A stretch of 64,000 bases of DNA from Hypholoma sublateritium FD-334 SS-4 (GCA_000827495.1 KN817587.1:62001-126000); one strand, 5' to 3'. Numbered from the stretch's first letter, positions 47,655 through 60,232 are shown. Notes: a model not told the origin generated them from the letters alone. Made by a program: numbers and translations.

Positions 47655-48871
47655 TTAGCTTTGCAGGGAGGGAGGGGTATTGACGAGGATTGTTGGAATT
47701 CGGAGTCAAGAGAAAGCCGGTAGATGGTTGACTTATTGCGGGGAAAGACCCACGTGAAATCTTGCCTCGGCATCTTCCCCGCAACACCAAATCAGCTTTA
47801 TCTAAACAAGTCCAGCCTCGCTTCGCTGCGGCAAAGATTAGGCAAACTCAAGAAGACCAGGCCATCGCTCTTCATTTTTAGAAAGTGAGAAATCAAGAAC
47901 GAGGAAAGCTTTGGCCCTCGAGCTCGAAAAGGAGTGAAGAATCATGGACAAACAAAAGCGTGTCATAATTATAAAGATATGGTGTATCAGCTGGGCACTC
48001 AGCGCTCAGCACTCAACGTTCAACTTGTACTCACCCATGACTTACAGTGCTTACCCCAAACATCCCCCGGGGCTATGTAAGTATATATCACTTAGATTCG
48101 GTTCGATACGTGCGACAGCCGGTCTCTTAGTTGACTCACTGGTTCCAGAGATGCATTCCTCAAACGTCCTCACGTTTGGTGAACAACGGCCCTAGTCCTC
48201 CTAGTCAGAATCAAGGAGAGCGAGTGTACAGGAGTGTACAGGCCCGGGCATTTTATATTATTAATAGCCAATTAGCTTAAGGTGCGATATATAGTATGCT
48301 GGGGCACTGGCATGACGCAAATGATTTGCGAATACTTATGTAAATGACCTACAGGACACGTCCACCTCGTTTTCATTTCGACACATAAGCATAGATAGTA
48401 CTAACACTACTATAGTTAATACCCTTCACAAACATCAGGTCGAGACACGACCACCACGGGGCGGTATGGGGCATATACTTATGTCTCGAATGTTGCTCGA
48501 ATGCGGAGAATTCTTGGCTTAATTCCCATCATTTTGATCTGCGCATTCCCGTTATGGGTGCCGAAAAAACTATAGATGACAACTTGCTTCGACTAAAGAT
48601 GGGCAGCACCTCTCAGTTAGCAAGATTAATCCGCGGCAACGATAAATTAAGGTCGGAACAATGGTACAAGAGTAGTAACAAGTGTACTTATATATTTCAT
48701 GATTCGAATAAATTGACGTAAAATGAGAAAAACCAGAGTCGGCTTCATCTGGAAATTCAATAGACAATCGGAGGTATCCTTGAATAATGATCCACGAGTC
48801 AAGACCTTCGACGGTCTTGATCTTGAGAATGTTTATACACCAATGGCCGTGAACGTTTAAACCTTCAAGCT
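47655..48871. other. Intergenic, no gene recognised
   Basis: About 1.2 kb. It carries the promoter of the acyl-CoA ligase gene on the left and the 3' flank of the penta-EF-hand gene on the right. A short CACTCAGCGCTCAGCACTCA repeat occurs near 47997. Confidence 0.35.
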
Positions 48872-49916
48872 TCAAGGTGCGCTCAAAATAATCTGTTAGA
48901 TATTAATTTAGATTAGCAATGACAGGTGATACATTTCTGCTCACCTGCATGAATTGATCATAGCTGATCTGTATCCAGCCATCCCTATCAGTGTCGACCC
49001 TTGATAGTGGTACAGATATTAGGTGCATTTTTTTGTCCAAGAAAGAGATCACACACCGCTGGAAGGATTCCGTTAAGGTCTTGACCACTACACAAGCACG
49101 TACAAATCTGTCGAAGGTTATTCCTGGTGGAGGCCCGTAGCCACTGGCAGGTTCCGAAGCTATAAATAGTCTAAGCCTATTGAATTTGGCGCTCTCGATT
49201 CACACATACCGTATTTGTTTTCAATCAATGCAAGGAGCTGCGGAGACAGACTATAGCCGAAGCTCTTGAGCGCTTCTGCCAACTCTCGTCCTTCGATCGA
49301 CCCAGACCTATCGCGGTCAAAGTGGCGGAAAACATTTTGCCAGTCTGTGATATATTTCCACAGTCCAGCGAATTCTAGGTGTTGGAATGATGTGAGATTG
49401 TATTCGTGAAGTTATGGACTGATTTTATACCGGTGTAGTTGATTGTGCCACTGCGATCAGTATCCTTGATTTATGAATTGTATAATCAACACAGGGTTTA
49501 GGATAAAATTAACAGAGAACGCACGAATATCGACATCAGCATCTTGACTGTGTCCAAATCGAATCCTTGTCCAAAGTTCAGCCGCCAGATCGATCTTGAC
49601 ATCACCATGCTACTTACTTGTCCAGTTTCCTATCGGAATATATGAGCACTCAAGCGATAATCTCGTATAATGAGGACAAACGAAACTCACCGTTTACTAA
49701 AGCACTCTGCAACTCTGTCACGGTGATGGATCCGGAGCGATCTTCGTCTACGCTCGAAAACCATTGCCAAAGCTGAGGATCGGAGCCTGGCGGGGGTGGT
49801 GGCTGATATCCATATGGAGGCCCCGGAACAGAGCGATACCTAGGGTCAGGACCTGGGACTGGGAGAGGAGGCTGGAATGGCTGTTGGCCTGGGCGGTTGT
49901 AGCCTCCGTTATACAT
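48872..49916 (-). CDS. Penta-EF-hand calcium-binding protein (peflin/ALG-2-like)
   Basis: Start 49916. The N-terminus is Gly/Pro/Tyr-rich (MYNGGYNRPGQQPFQPPLPV), as in peflin and sorcin. EF-hand loops follow: FSSVDEDRSGSITVTELQSA (EF1), an intermediate hand near GTINYTEFAGLW, FDRDRSGSIEGRELAEAL (EF3), the helix FGYSLSPQLLALIENKY, and VDTDRDGWIQISYDQFMQ (EF4/5). The last exon is only 21 bases (48872-48892) and codes IILSAP after a 52-base intron; reading through it instead would replace the conserved ending. Such proteins dimerise through EF5 and act as calcium-dependent adaptors in membrane traffic and repair. Exons are short, and the ones near 49600 are less certain. Confidence 0.85.
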
Positions 49917-51122
49917 GTTCGCGAGAGTAGGAAGCAAAGGGGTATTGATGATGTGATGTAAGCATTTCGCCGCCGTTCGATATTTATAGGCGTCCGCCTC
50001 CATTTATTTAAAGCTGTGGCAGTGCATGCAAGTAGCATAGCCATATACTTGCTGTTATATGGGTGAGAGAAGGTCGGATTTTTTAACATAAATGTTACAT
50101 GGACAGCCCCCCACAGCCAACGGCATTTTCATTCCATAATATTGTCCAATATAAGCTGTACACCAATGAGCCCACTATATGCAAACTATATCGGCGGCCT
50201 ACAAATACTGGAACTTTCGCATTGGAAGACAGCAGACATTCCCGCTACCTGGCTGTGTATAAAGTATACATAGAAAAAGGAAGATTATAATGCAACCTTA
50301 CTGGTATAGCATTGCAGTAGCACTCATTACATTCCCATAGAAAGGATGATCGAAGGACTCTCATTTGCATTCCGAGTCAGTGCATTGCCAATTCCGAAAA
50401 CGAGATGCATATTATTTTTCCGGGCATAGTTTTCGTGCACCGATGTATTCTCCCAGATTAAAGGCGCACGGTCCGAGTACTTTACTTGGTACGTTCACGC
50501 TGCCGGCGGTGGGTTGGCGGTGGCCAATGCAAAATGCGAGATGTTCGTGTGGAGTGAGATCTTGGTGATTGAGTTTTCCCTATTGACGTAGGCATGGGCA
50601 ATTTTCAAACCTTCAGCGCTTCATTTGGAAGGTCCGACACCCTCTGGCGAGCCTTGTACTAAAAATCTTGTAAAAATCACAGCAACAGACTTCGCGAAAG
50701 GTCGCCGGGTGGCCGGAGCGCCCTGAGAATATGTCCTAGTTTGGATATTTGTGATAATTACGGAACTAGGAAGGGTCAGATCACGTGCATCAACTATTTC
50801 CGGCATGTGGGTACATTTGTTAGCCGGTTGGCTCTGCGACTCTCGGAATCAGGCCTGGCGGCGGACTGAAGAAACCAACAAGAAGCCTCTTGCCGTATCT
50901 CACAAGTATCTCATCGCACCCTGAACAGTGATATATGTTACTATATACGACGCACAGACACGAAGATACCTCCCAGGCTTAATTATACTGGTATGACCGT
51001 CTTTTGACTTCAGATTCTTCAACTAGCCACGGGATATTCAGAATTGACATCCTAGTACCCAATATTCCTCGTGTCCCATAGGTTAACCTGCTTGTTAACA
51101 CACGTACAACTTGCTGTTTGAT
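49917..51122. other. Intergenic, divergent region between PEF and HAD genes
   Basis: About 1.2 kb with only short frames on either strand and no recognised domain. The promoters of both flanking genes lie here. Confidence 0.35.
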
Positions 51123-52430
51123 ATGCACAAAGCCATTATATTTGACGTGCGTTACAGCAGAAAATGTTTTTCAACTGGTAGGCTGATACAATATTCGCCG
51201 CTAGATCGGAGGTGTGGTGATGCGAAGTCCATTCATTGCTATCGCTGAACACGAGCGTAAACTTGGGCTTCCTGTCAATTATATAAACTGTTCTATGTGG
51301 GTATCCGGGACTCCGACACTACGTATCAACTAATTTTTTCGTGAATACAGCACCGGACGAGGAGCGAACGGTAGCTGGCAGAAGTTCGAACGTGGAGAAA
51401 TAGAGTTGCTTCCGTTCTACGAAGCTTTCGGTCGTGATTTATCAGATACTGTCAATGGGAATATCTGGTGAGCCTTTCCGAGGGTGCTGGCGCCATCCCT
51501 CAATACAACATTTTGACAGGTATAAAACATACTGCGAGCGCAAGGATCTAGGTGAGTTGTAATCTGTTATGCTTGACATGCGACTTCTCCCTCTTCGGCG
51601 GACTTATCCACGCGCTTTCCGAGAGCAGAATGTCCACCGCTGCCGGAGGCCTTGCGAGTGGATGGGCGCGAAGTAAGCAGGTTCGGGATCATGTTGGGTG
51701 CCGCTCTTTTTTGACAACAGTATTCATATAGCTATTCGGAGAAATGATGCGAGAGGCAGGTCGATATGATGAACCCATCCGTCACGCAATCCTGCGCTTA
51801 AGAGGTAGAGCGCTATCTTGTGCATGCAAATTCCTGGACTTACAATTCCACCTCCGCGACAGCTGCAGGAAAGTATAAGCTAATCGCTCTCACAAATAAT
51901 TTTAGTAAAATCAATATACCTCGAGAAGAACTGCATTTTCTTGGCTGGGGTGAAGGGGCCACCCCAAACCATCTTCGGGAACTTTTCGACGATTTCTGCG
52001 ATAGTAGCAACCTTGGAATGCGGTTGGTGGATCAAGCCTGTCTCACGATTGCGACGGAAAGGTTGACCAAAAATAAACTCAGAAAACCAGAACGCGAATT
52101 TTACCTGCTGGCTTGTGAACGGAACGGAATTAAACCATCTGAAGCCATTTTTCTAGATGACATTGGCATGTAAGTCGCAGCTCCAATTTAGAACACGAAG
52201 TTGAGACCGTGATTGCTGAGCACATGCCTAGCAATCTGAAAGTGGCCAGAGAATTAGGAATGGAGACCATCCGTGAGTCGTGTTTCCTTTCAATTCTAGG
52301 ATTTATGAGGGCTAGTTTATGAATGTCGAACGTAGTCGTTGTCATTGGAAGGACGTTGGAAGCGGTGAAGCAGCTCGAAAGACAGACGGGTTTGGATCTC
52401 ACTAGTCCCAACGTAGAATCTAAACTTTGA
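51123..52430 (+). CDS. HAD-like hydrolase (ACAD10/EPHX2 N-domain type)
   Basis: Exon 1 (51123-51146) codes MHKAIIFD; after a 58-base intron the frame continues IGGVVMRSPFIAIAEHERK. Later blocks are GSWQKFERGEIELLPFYEAF, LFGEMMREAG, AGKYKLIALTNNFSK (motif II, Thr/Asn), REELHFLGWGEG, KPEREFYLLACERNGIKPSE (motif III Lys) and IFLDDIG then NLKVARELGMETI (motif IV Asp pair). It ends NVESKL with TGA at 52428-52430. The general fold is a Rossmann HAD domain with an alpha-helical cap. Motif I reads DIG: the nucleophile Asp is present, but the second Asp of DxD, which acts as acid/base, is Gly. Phosphatase activity is therefore doubtful. The substrate is unknown. It is convergent with QCR10 (153 bp between stops). 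Confidence 0.82.
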
Positions 52431-52583
52431 TGTATTCTAGAGACGGTTGTCTACAAGTGGCACAAGATCCTGACGTCCCCAATAAAATAACAGACTGTCT
52501 GTAGACTGACGCGGTATGTTTGCGGGGGTAGCCGTTTCGATTACTGACTAAGGGTATGGCGTTCCAGTTGATATAAGATGCCG

Positions 52584-52961
52584 TTAGAAAGGTTTGTCAG
52601 AGGCGGGAGTTTTGTCCTGGTAATAGAGCCCTAACTGCGTCGACAGTATTACTACGGGTAGATGGGTAGCCATGTTATTAGGTGCTACTCACCAAGGGGG
52701 TCTTTTCGAGGACCTCGCGCCTCACCAAAGGCGTGACCGACAAAAACTTGGGGAATTTCAATGGCTAGAACCTGAAAAGTGAATAAAACGCACAAGCAAA
52801 GCCGCAGCACCAGCGCCAGCACCCCAGAATCCAAGGCTCGTCGTCCAGCGCTTGGCCAGCTAGAAAGAAAGTCAGAACCTTCGAGTGACCAGAAAAACGG
52901 ATATGCATACGTTGACAGTGGAAGAGATTTGGGATTGATGTTGGAACACGAGACGAGACAT
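52584..52961 (-). CDS. QCR10: Cytochrome bc1 complex subunit 10
   Basis: Four small exons, 52911-52961, 52794-52859, 52693-52746 and 52584-52634, give 73 residues with all introns GT-AG (47-58 bases). The protein reads MSRLVFQHQSQISSTVN, then LAKRWTTSLGFWGAGAGAAA, the end of one membrane helix, LLFLSVTPLVRREVLEKTPL, and LGLYYQDKTPASDKPF. The single transmembrane helix with W-x-x-S-L-x-x-W-G and the C-terminal TPASDKPF ending match fungal QCR10. It is a small non-catalytic subunit of respiratory complex III. No single open frame shows it, since the longest exon is 22 codons. It is divergent from NOP16, 217 bp between start codons. The splice phases are all zero and every junction keeps a known motif. 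Confidence 0.86.
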
Positions 52962-53178
52962 CGAAGCAGCTGGTTGTGAATTGGGGCGAAGGAGCTTTTC
53001 TCGCAACGGAGGACGGCGGAAACGACAGCCGGAAGATGCCGGCCAATCACCGATCAAAAATAACAATGTAGACAATTTCTTTGCATCCACAACACTACGA
53101 ACTGTTTTTCGCGACCTTTTCGACATCCTCCCCCTCGCCCATCAAAATCATAAAAACCTTGACATTTGACCCAAGAGC
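52962..53178. promoter_or_regulatory. Divergent promoter of QCR10 and NOP16
   Basis: A 217 bp interval lies between start codons on opposite strands, joining a respiratory-chain gene and a ribosome-biogenesis gene. No motif was singled out. Confidence 0.4.
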
Positions 53179-54347
53179 ATGGCCAATCCTCGTCAACGCC
53201 GCAAAGCTCGTTCCTCATCCCACACCGCCGTTTCTCATTCACGGCATGCTAAGAGGAACCTCAAAAAGACAAGTATGCCCAAATACGCTTGATATTAGAG
53301 GACTAGTGTTGATGATATCAATCAGCAATCCGCGGCCCAAAGGCCCTGCAGGATGCTTGGGATAAGCATTTGACTGTTAGACAAAAGTAAGTTCCATTCG
53401 ATATCATACTTACAGACAGGGACTTATGGCACTGTCGCTCTCTTCCATGCTGTATCAAATCCAATTGTTGATTACCTTTTCTAGTTATGCCAATCTAGGC
53501 CTTGTCGTTACACTAGATCCTTCGGCGCACGGTGGTGTCGAAAAGCCGTTAGGTCTTGAGGCTGGGGGTCAAGCCTCCCAACAGCAAGCCTCCCAACAGC
53601 AAGCGGCTACTTCCTCATCTTCTATGCCCTGTAATGCAGTTGCAAATGTCCCCAGTGGGTTTGGTAGAATCGTCCGAGATGCCGCAGGAAATGTTCTGGG
53701 AGTTGAAATGAACGAGGACGAGACGGAACAGCCCCAGCCCCAGGAGATGGACATGGAGGAGGAGTTGGAGTCACGAATGGACCAGAAAGTTCGCAAACAA
53801 TGGGCAACGGATTTCTCAAGAAGCACAGCAGCGGCAAAGGGGGTTGTGAACGAAGGAGTGATTCACCGTGAGTTCCATCCTCCAGTCTCAGTTCTCTCGA
53901 CGAGGATTTCTCTTGTCCTTTCACTATTAATGCATGCATTGTGTCGAGTTTTTTTTTCTGACGCAAGAATGCTTGAGTGGCAAGGCTACGCATGTATCAT
54001 GACCGTCCATTTGTTGCTCAGTTGCTGCTTGCTTGCTGTTTTGCAGCTTCCTTGTTACCTTGTATCCTTTGACGCGCCCGGGAACCTCTGTCTGATCGTT
54101 TCTCCTTGTAGAACTGGAAGCAATTGCGGCTACTGCCACAGGCACGACAACACTATCTCTTCCGCTCTCTGGGATTGGCTCTCGCCATGTTTCAGCTGGC
54201 GAGGTCAAGTATTTGGAGCGCCTGGTGAAGAAATATGGCGACAACATCGAGAAAATGGCGGGCGATCTGAAGCTGAATCCTGAACAGAGGACCGTTGGCC
54301 AGCTTCGGAGAGCGTTGAAAAGGCACACCTTGTGGGTCAGTAGATGA
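53179..54347 (+). CDS. NOP16: Nucleolar protein 16, 60S ribosome biogenesis
   Basis: Start 53179: MANPRQRRKARSSSHTAVSH, then KRNLKKT, followed after introns by IRGPKALQDAWDKHLTVRQK and YANLGLVVTLDPSAHGGVE. The middle is low-complexity (QASQQQASQQQ) and then FGRIVRDAAGNVLGVEM and acidic residues. After an unusually long intron (about 53871-54113) the C-terminus reads LEAIAATGTTTLSPLSGIGS, then VSAGEVKYLERLVKKYGDNI and LNPEQRTVGQLRRALKRH, ending LWVSR. The basic N-terminus and the C-terminal YLERLVxKYGDN...QxTxGQLRR block are diagnostic of Nop16, a component of early pre-60S particles in the nucleolus. It is intact. Confidence 0.9.
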
Positions 54348-55264
54348 TAATGTTCCCTCACACGTAGACAGATGTCACAGATATATTATTGGCAGCGATT
54401 GGATTGGCCAACAAGAGACCTTGCTGCTCAGGATTATTTATGACAAGCGACTGGGGCTGCGCAGCGCGGGACTGGCAGCCATTGGCTGCAATCGATTGGC
54501 CGCACAAGCGATGGTGTCGTTAAGCCAATCCTGAAGCACATGATGACTCGGCTATATGTGGGAAATCGAAGCGGGGACGAGAAAAAAATGTTGATCAAAT
54601 TGTCGCATCGTAAATTGCACAATTATGTTCAAAAGCGTCTTAGACTGATTTGAAGAAAGTTTGGAAGGAGACAAGATTAGGTTCAAGATCGATGTCCGGA
54701 ACCAAAAGGGTGGCTTCGCAAGAGGAGAGGCCGGAGGAGATGCAGGGTGGCGACGGGGATCGGTGGAGGAAACTGAGAAGGTCGGAGGGGTGAATAAGTC
54801 GACGGTCGGGGGATGGGAGACGGAAACGGGTCGGGCGAGGAGGAAGCCGGAGGAGCGGAGGAGCGGCAGATTCCGTGCTCGAGATTGCTTGTGCTGGCGG
54901 CAACCTATCAGCAACGTCCAATCAGACTTCAGCCAATGTCCGCGCAAGAATCCTGCAGGGTTTCCGCACGGTGGGTTCTGCCAAATTAAATAGAGTACTG
55001 CCACCGGCTCAAGATCCCTCCCCGGCGACCAAGTAAGCATCGAGGACAGCGTTCCCCCGTTATTATTTCTTGTTCTGACATATAAGATCCAGATCCGTTC
55101 CATTCGTCCGTAAATTCATTCGTCCAGTCAACGTCACTTCTGCTTCGACTTCTTTGCTGCTTATGTTCGATCCTTGTTGGTCCTCATTAATTGCTCTATA
55201 AAACAAACACATATCCCGACTCTTCTTTTTTCTCTTTGATCTGCTGCTCCCATCACCGCGCGCC
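54348..55264. promoter_or_regulatory. Upstream region of the Zn2Cys6 regulator gene
   Basis: About 900 bp without a gene. It is pyrimidine-rich near 55,200, as expected for a leader. Open frames on both strands at 54,550-55,100 encode low-complexity sequence only. Confidence 0.35.
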
Positions 55265-58200
55265 ATGTCTCCGCGAGGCTCCTCTGCTACTGCGCCCACG
55301 CCATCACAGTCTACGCGCTCCTCCGCCACCCCCTATGCTCGTCGCTCGGGCAGCCAACCAAAATCATCGCGACAGCAATTCTCGGCCTGTGGCGCATGTC
55401 GTATGCGCAGGTGGGCTCCCTTGTTTTTTTTGTTCGGCCATCGCTCATGCTTACTCGCTATAGGGTACGCTGTGATCTCAAAGACCTCCCGATTGGATTT
55501 GTTGGACCCCATCCAGCCTGTTCTAATTGCAAGGAACGCGGCATCAAATGCGTGTCCGTCTCCCTCTTTTCGTACTTTTCATTTGCCTGATAAACATAAA
55601 CCAGGGATGAGTTCGCTGATGTTAAAGCGGTCAAATTACTCAGACGCGGTCGCCGTCTGCAACAGGTTGAGTAAGCCATATAGTAAACCTGTTCTTTGGT
55701 CGCTGGGAATTTATGACATGCTAGGGCTATCTATGGAAAGGTCGCTGATCAAGATGGGTCCTCGTCAAGTCAGGCCTCTGGCTCAAAATCCACTGTCAAT
55801 ATTCCCAACCTCCAGCCTGAATTCTTTACCTCCCCGTTCTGGCGATGGTTCTGCATCCAACGTAGGTGTCTTTTTAAAAAAACCCTAGGCATATTCATTG
55901 ACTGAAGTTTCTTCCAAAAGGGCCCATTCTTGATAGCCATGAATTTCCTGCGCGTTTTAACAGCCATTGCAAGGGTACCCATCTTTTGGCCAATGAGGGT
56001 GGCGTCATCGCCATGTTACTCGTCACTTGGGCGGCATCGTTTGGCCTCGACGAGCGCGGTGCTCCTGGTTCAGAGAGTGTATCAGAATCCCAATCTACCA
56101 GCCATATGGCAGCAGAAGGTTCATCGCCGTACTACCCGCAAAATAGCAAATACGCGCCTCCTGGAAACCGACGGCCACTATGGAAAAGCAAATGCGAAGA
56201 ATATCTTCGCGAGATTTTAGACCTCATAGATTATTATGGTGTTCTCCGGCGCCCGTCGCTTGATGGCCTTCGTTGTCTTTTATTATTGCTCCCTCTTATG
56301 GAAGGTGCGACACTCATACCGTTGGCTCGTCAGTTACTGAACGTCATCGCAGAGGGACAGCCATTAGAGCGCCTGGCGATTCATGAAGCGGCACTCTCAC
56401 AAGCCCAGGCAATATGCGTATTGTCTGCCTCAAATACATCCAGCTTTGAGGACGCTGCCACCCGCGCCCGATTATTCTGGTACGCCTATACCCAAGAGGG
56501 TGTAGGCACCGGAATTCGGGGAGGTCGATTTGTACTGTGCGTTTCCAAAATCCTGGTTGGTATCTCGATATTTTAAAAAAATCACAGGAATAGCGAAGAC
56601 CTCGAGTCTTTCCAACGCACACTTCCACCTCCCAACTTCGAAGTGGATCGTGGTCTTTCTCCGTCTTCACCCTCATCGATGGATCCGTCGCCTAATTTGG
56701 GTCCGTACCACGTCCAGGAGCTCGGGGGTTTCAGCTCACGGGACTCCTCACATAAAGCCTACATGAATTTGATGCATTCATCGTTGACGCCACTCGACCT
56801 CAACAATGTATGTCGGCGAATACATAACGTCCTTACTGGGATTAAGGCCACACGTAAAGCCGAGGATCATGGGCTCATCGATGCGTACAGCATGCGCGAG
56901 ATATGGAGAGATTTAGATCGTGCTTGGCAGGACTTGGAGAGCAAGAAGCGGGCGCCTATGGAACAGGATAACGTTCTTATGCGCCTCGAGCTCACTCAAT
57001 ACGTAGGCGCATGGCAGGTAAGCACTTGACATTGTTCCCATCGAGGTGACGGCTATTCATTTGCTTTGTGTTCTAGATCTTTATTTTCGAATGTCGTGCG
57101 TGCCTCCATCAGTAATGCATCTTTAATCCCCTGATTGCTGAATCTCTCCTGCTTCAGATAATGTCATTCGAGAAACTCTCAAGAATTTTATTGCCACTCC
57201 TACCGCGCAAGCTTACGCAGCCTCACCGCCTCGACCACCCTCCTCTCACTCGGGTAGCTCATCTCCGTATCTCCCGCCACAACAACTTCATGTTACTGCC
57301 AATCGGAAGTGCCTAACGCTTCTACCGATTATCGTCCGAATCCTCCGACTACACACCCCACGGGAGCACAGCGATGTCCCCGGCATATTTAGATGGGACT
57401 CTGGTCTCATTCGGGACGGATGTTTCTTCGCAGGATACCTTGCCGCCAACATGGACGGCGAATATTTGGACCCCCTGAACGACGACAACAAACAAGATGA
57501 CATCAACGGGCATCTTACCGTGGACGAGGGCGTCTCTATCTGTCTCACCACGCTTGCAACGATGCGCTGGGGATTCTCGAAGAGTGAAGAGCGCGAGGAC
57601 ACCATCCGCATGGTTTGGAAAAATCGCAAGCACGGGCGCCAGGGACAGGCTCACCACCTCCCCATCTACGATGTAAATTACCCCGCGCATCTCCCGATGG
57701 GAGAATCGCAGACGCACATGGGCATGGGCTCGAGCTCGCACTCTGGCCTACCGATGGTACCTTCCGGCGACCGCCCGATGCTCCCGCCGCTGAATGTCTT
57801 CGCCGCGCAGCGACGGGTGGACTCCGCACCCAGCACCGCCGCGAGCTCGGAAGACCGGGGCCTTAATGGGTGGCCCGGATACACGCCACCGGGCACGGGG
57901 ACGTCCATCGCCACAAGCACGGGGACGGGTCTAAGCCGGCGGGGGTCCCCCGTGTTTCCCAGCCAGCCATCGTATAAGCCGGGGAGCGATGACATCTTCT
58001 ACCACAATGGAGGAGACGTGGACCAATTCAGCTACAACGTCCCGCTCAGCGGTCCCGGGACCATCGTGCGCGACGCACCTGCTTTGGTGGGCGGCAGCGC
58101 CGTGCCGGCGCCGTACGGCCAGCGCGGCTCACCGATGGAGTCGCATGCCCTCCCAGGAAATACGGCTCCAAGTCAATATTTACCAACTGGTACATTCGCG

Positions 58201-58287
58201 TCTAATCCTTTGATTGCGACGAGTACTAATTTCCACCCTTGCCCGCAGTTTGGTGAAAACTGTCAGTGTAATGGCGATTACCACTAG
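55265..58287 (+). CDS. Zn2Cys6 fungal transcription factor
   Basis: Start 55265 (MSPRGSSATAPTPSQSTRSS). The binuclear zinc cluster is split by introns: CGACRMRR, then VRCDL with a long loop DLPIGFVGPHPACSNCKERG and IKCV. The spacing between the third and fourth Cys is longer than in Gal4, as in a basidiomycete subgroup. The middle homology domain has PEFFTSPFW-like sequence, HLLANEGGVIAMLLVTWAAS, YLREILDLIDYYGVLRRPSL and LFWYAYTQEGVGTGIRGGRF. The C-terminal half holds KCLTLLPIIVRILRLHTPRE, RDGCFFAGYLAANMDGEYLD and VDEGVSICLTTLATMRWGFS, then a Ser/Pro/Gly-rich tail ending NCQCNGDYH. It should bind CGG-type sites in the nucleus; the target pathway is unknown. Several introns fall between 55400 and 57170, one leaving an exon that codes only IFIFECR. 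Confidence 0.87.
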
Positions 58288-58899
58288 CGTCCTGCGCGAT
58301 GCCAGATTCTGGTCGGCATAAAATTTATTTTTATTGGTTGATTTTACTCCTTCGCGGCGCTCCCGCATGAGTGTCCGTAGTTATAATTCTGTCTCGCCTC
58401 GGGAAGCTGGACAATTTACCATTCATCATGATACCATTGTATGTAAATGTATGTAGTGTACTGTGTGATTTTATAATCGTTTCTTGAATTTGACGTGCAT
58501 ATCCCATCGTTTCATCGGACTCCCTGGCGACTGAATGCTGTGGCTAATTTTTATTGCAATTTGGACAGCTTTTAGCGTGGACGCAACTTGGACGTGAAAC
58601 AGACGGTGGCGTATATATGTCCATATAGGGTAATTCGATCATTTTTGATGTGAATTGCAAGTTGGCCCCACGCTGCCGGCTCGGCTGGTATACATACACC
58701 AGCACATTGTTGGCAACAATCCTGATTCACGAACCCACACACCGAGGGCCAGCGCTCCAGCATCGACCTTTCCCACCTCAGAACCGTATCGCCGACTATC
58801 AATTTCAATTTACACCCTGAATTCAGAACCAGCAGTCGATCTTCGCCAACAAACGTACTAATCTTAGCCACATCTTAGTCTATCTCGCCGACTTGAGCC
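58288..58899. other. Intergenic, no gene recognised
   Basis: About 600 bp with the 3' flank of the regulator gene and upstream DNA of the first zinc-ribbon gene. No structure seen. Confidence 0.35.
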
Positions 58900-59461
58900 A
58901 TGTTCTTCTGCATACCTATCATATGTGAGATAAGCTTTTCCCTTTGAGCTACTTTCCACCGCCAGTATTAATCTACATCCCACAGTCGGATGCCCGAGCA
59001 AAATCAAGCCTGAGGGAGGGGAATCGGCGCGCCTCTTATGTCCTAATTGCCACAACCGTGCGTCCCGCACTTATAGGCGTCTGTCTGCCGGCCGCTTCTA
59101 ACGCCTAAAATGCCTGTATGACCACAGTTTCTGTAATGCGTGCTAAAAGTACGATGTGGTTCGAGCTGTTCTGGGTCCCGCTGGTTCCGCTCCACTGGAA
59201 ACATATCTGGATGTGTACCATATGCAATTGGTCTCAGAAGGTTCAGAAGGGGTGCGTGATTCTAGCCTTCGCGCCAGCGTCTGATTAATCTGACGTGCTT
59301 ATTGGACACGCAGACAAGATGACACGAAGGCTCCCGCCGAGAGCGCCGCGCCGGCGTCGCTCGCCACTACGCCTCCGAGCTACACCCCGCCTCGTCAGCC
59401 TGGCTATCAGCCTGCATACATAGGCCAGACGGGTCCAGCTGGATCCCCTGCGAAAGTTTAA
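58900..59461 (+). CDS. Small zinc-ribbon protein, copy A
   Basis: Exons 58900-58924, 58986-59057, 59128-59251 and 59314-59461 give 122 residues in frame. The sequence starts MFFCIPIIFGCPSKIKPEGG. A treble-type ribbon follows: CPNCHN, then KSTMWFELFWVPLVPLHWKH and IWMCTICNW. The tail is disordered and Pro/Tyr/Gly-rich (PPSYTPPRQPGYQPAYIGQT), ending GSPAKV. The pattern CPxC...FELFxVPLVP...W.C..C.W is that of the fungal zinc-ribbon-15-like small proteins, whose role is not known to me; the hydrophobic FELFWVPLVP stretch could touch a membrane. A paralogue with the same plan follows about 770 bp downstream. No single open frame covers it, so it is easily missed. Confidence 0.75.
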
Positions 59462-60232
59462 ACCCACCATGATTCCCCCCCGAATTCCCTGATGACCGGC
59501 TCATCTCTTTCAACCTTCTGAGAATACTATCCCAGTCGCCGTGCACTCCCGACTCGTTCTCTGCGAACCCTTACGAACCCCTGTGGAACCTGCTTGAAAA
59601 TTTAACCATACTCACGAGATACTTGTCTGAGAATATCTTTCACAGCTAATTTAAACCTATCCCACTCTTTTATACATGCAACTCGTAAAATATTGTATTT
59701 GTAGAACAAACTCAAAAGCCTAACTCTCATCTACTCAACCATGTTTTACCCCTGTGCTCACTGTCATAAGCTGCTGTTCGCCAACATATATGATAGACCC
59801 GTCAAAGCAAATTGTGATGTAGATAATCGGATTTCGTGACGCGTGAACTGTCATGTATGTACTAGAGAACATCAAAAACTAGAGCATCCACTAATCACAT
59901 GAGCGCGCTGCGAAGGCCGTGCAATGCGCAGTTCCTATTTTTGGTTAGACATGCGGACTTCGGGTGAGTATGTGGCCCGCCACAGATTCTGCCAAGATGA
60001 TTCTGCATCTTTTCACTTGACCACGTTGAGCACTCGTCCGACTCGAACTCTGAAGGAAGGTTGAAGCGCCTTGGAAGCGCCGTAAATCGTGGTACATTAC
60101 GTGATCTTCATTCACTAGGACTCACTGAACTAATTAAATGGTTCCTTCCATGCTAACACTCTTACGTGCAGACGCATTCACTGATATCGAGGTTTCGATA
60201 ATCTCAGGGACTCCAGCCTAACATCTCTAGAA
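59462..60232. other. Spacer between the two zinc-ribbon genes
   Basis: About 770 bp, AT-rich, no gene. It carries the promoter of copy B. Confidence 0.35.

Noticed and set aside
60000..60060. tRNA-like B-box word on the minus strand
   Set aside because: The flanking bases cannot form a T-stem, and no matching A-box lies at the right distance.
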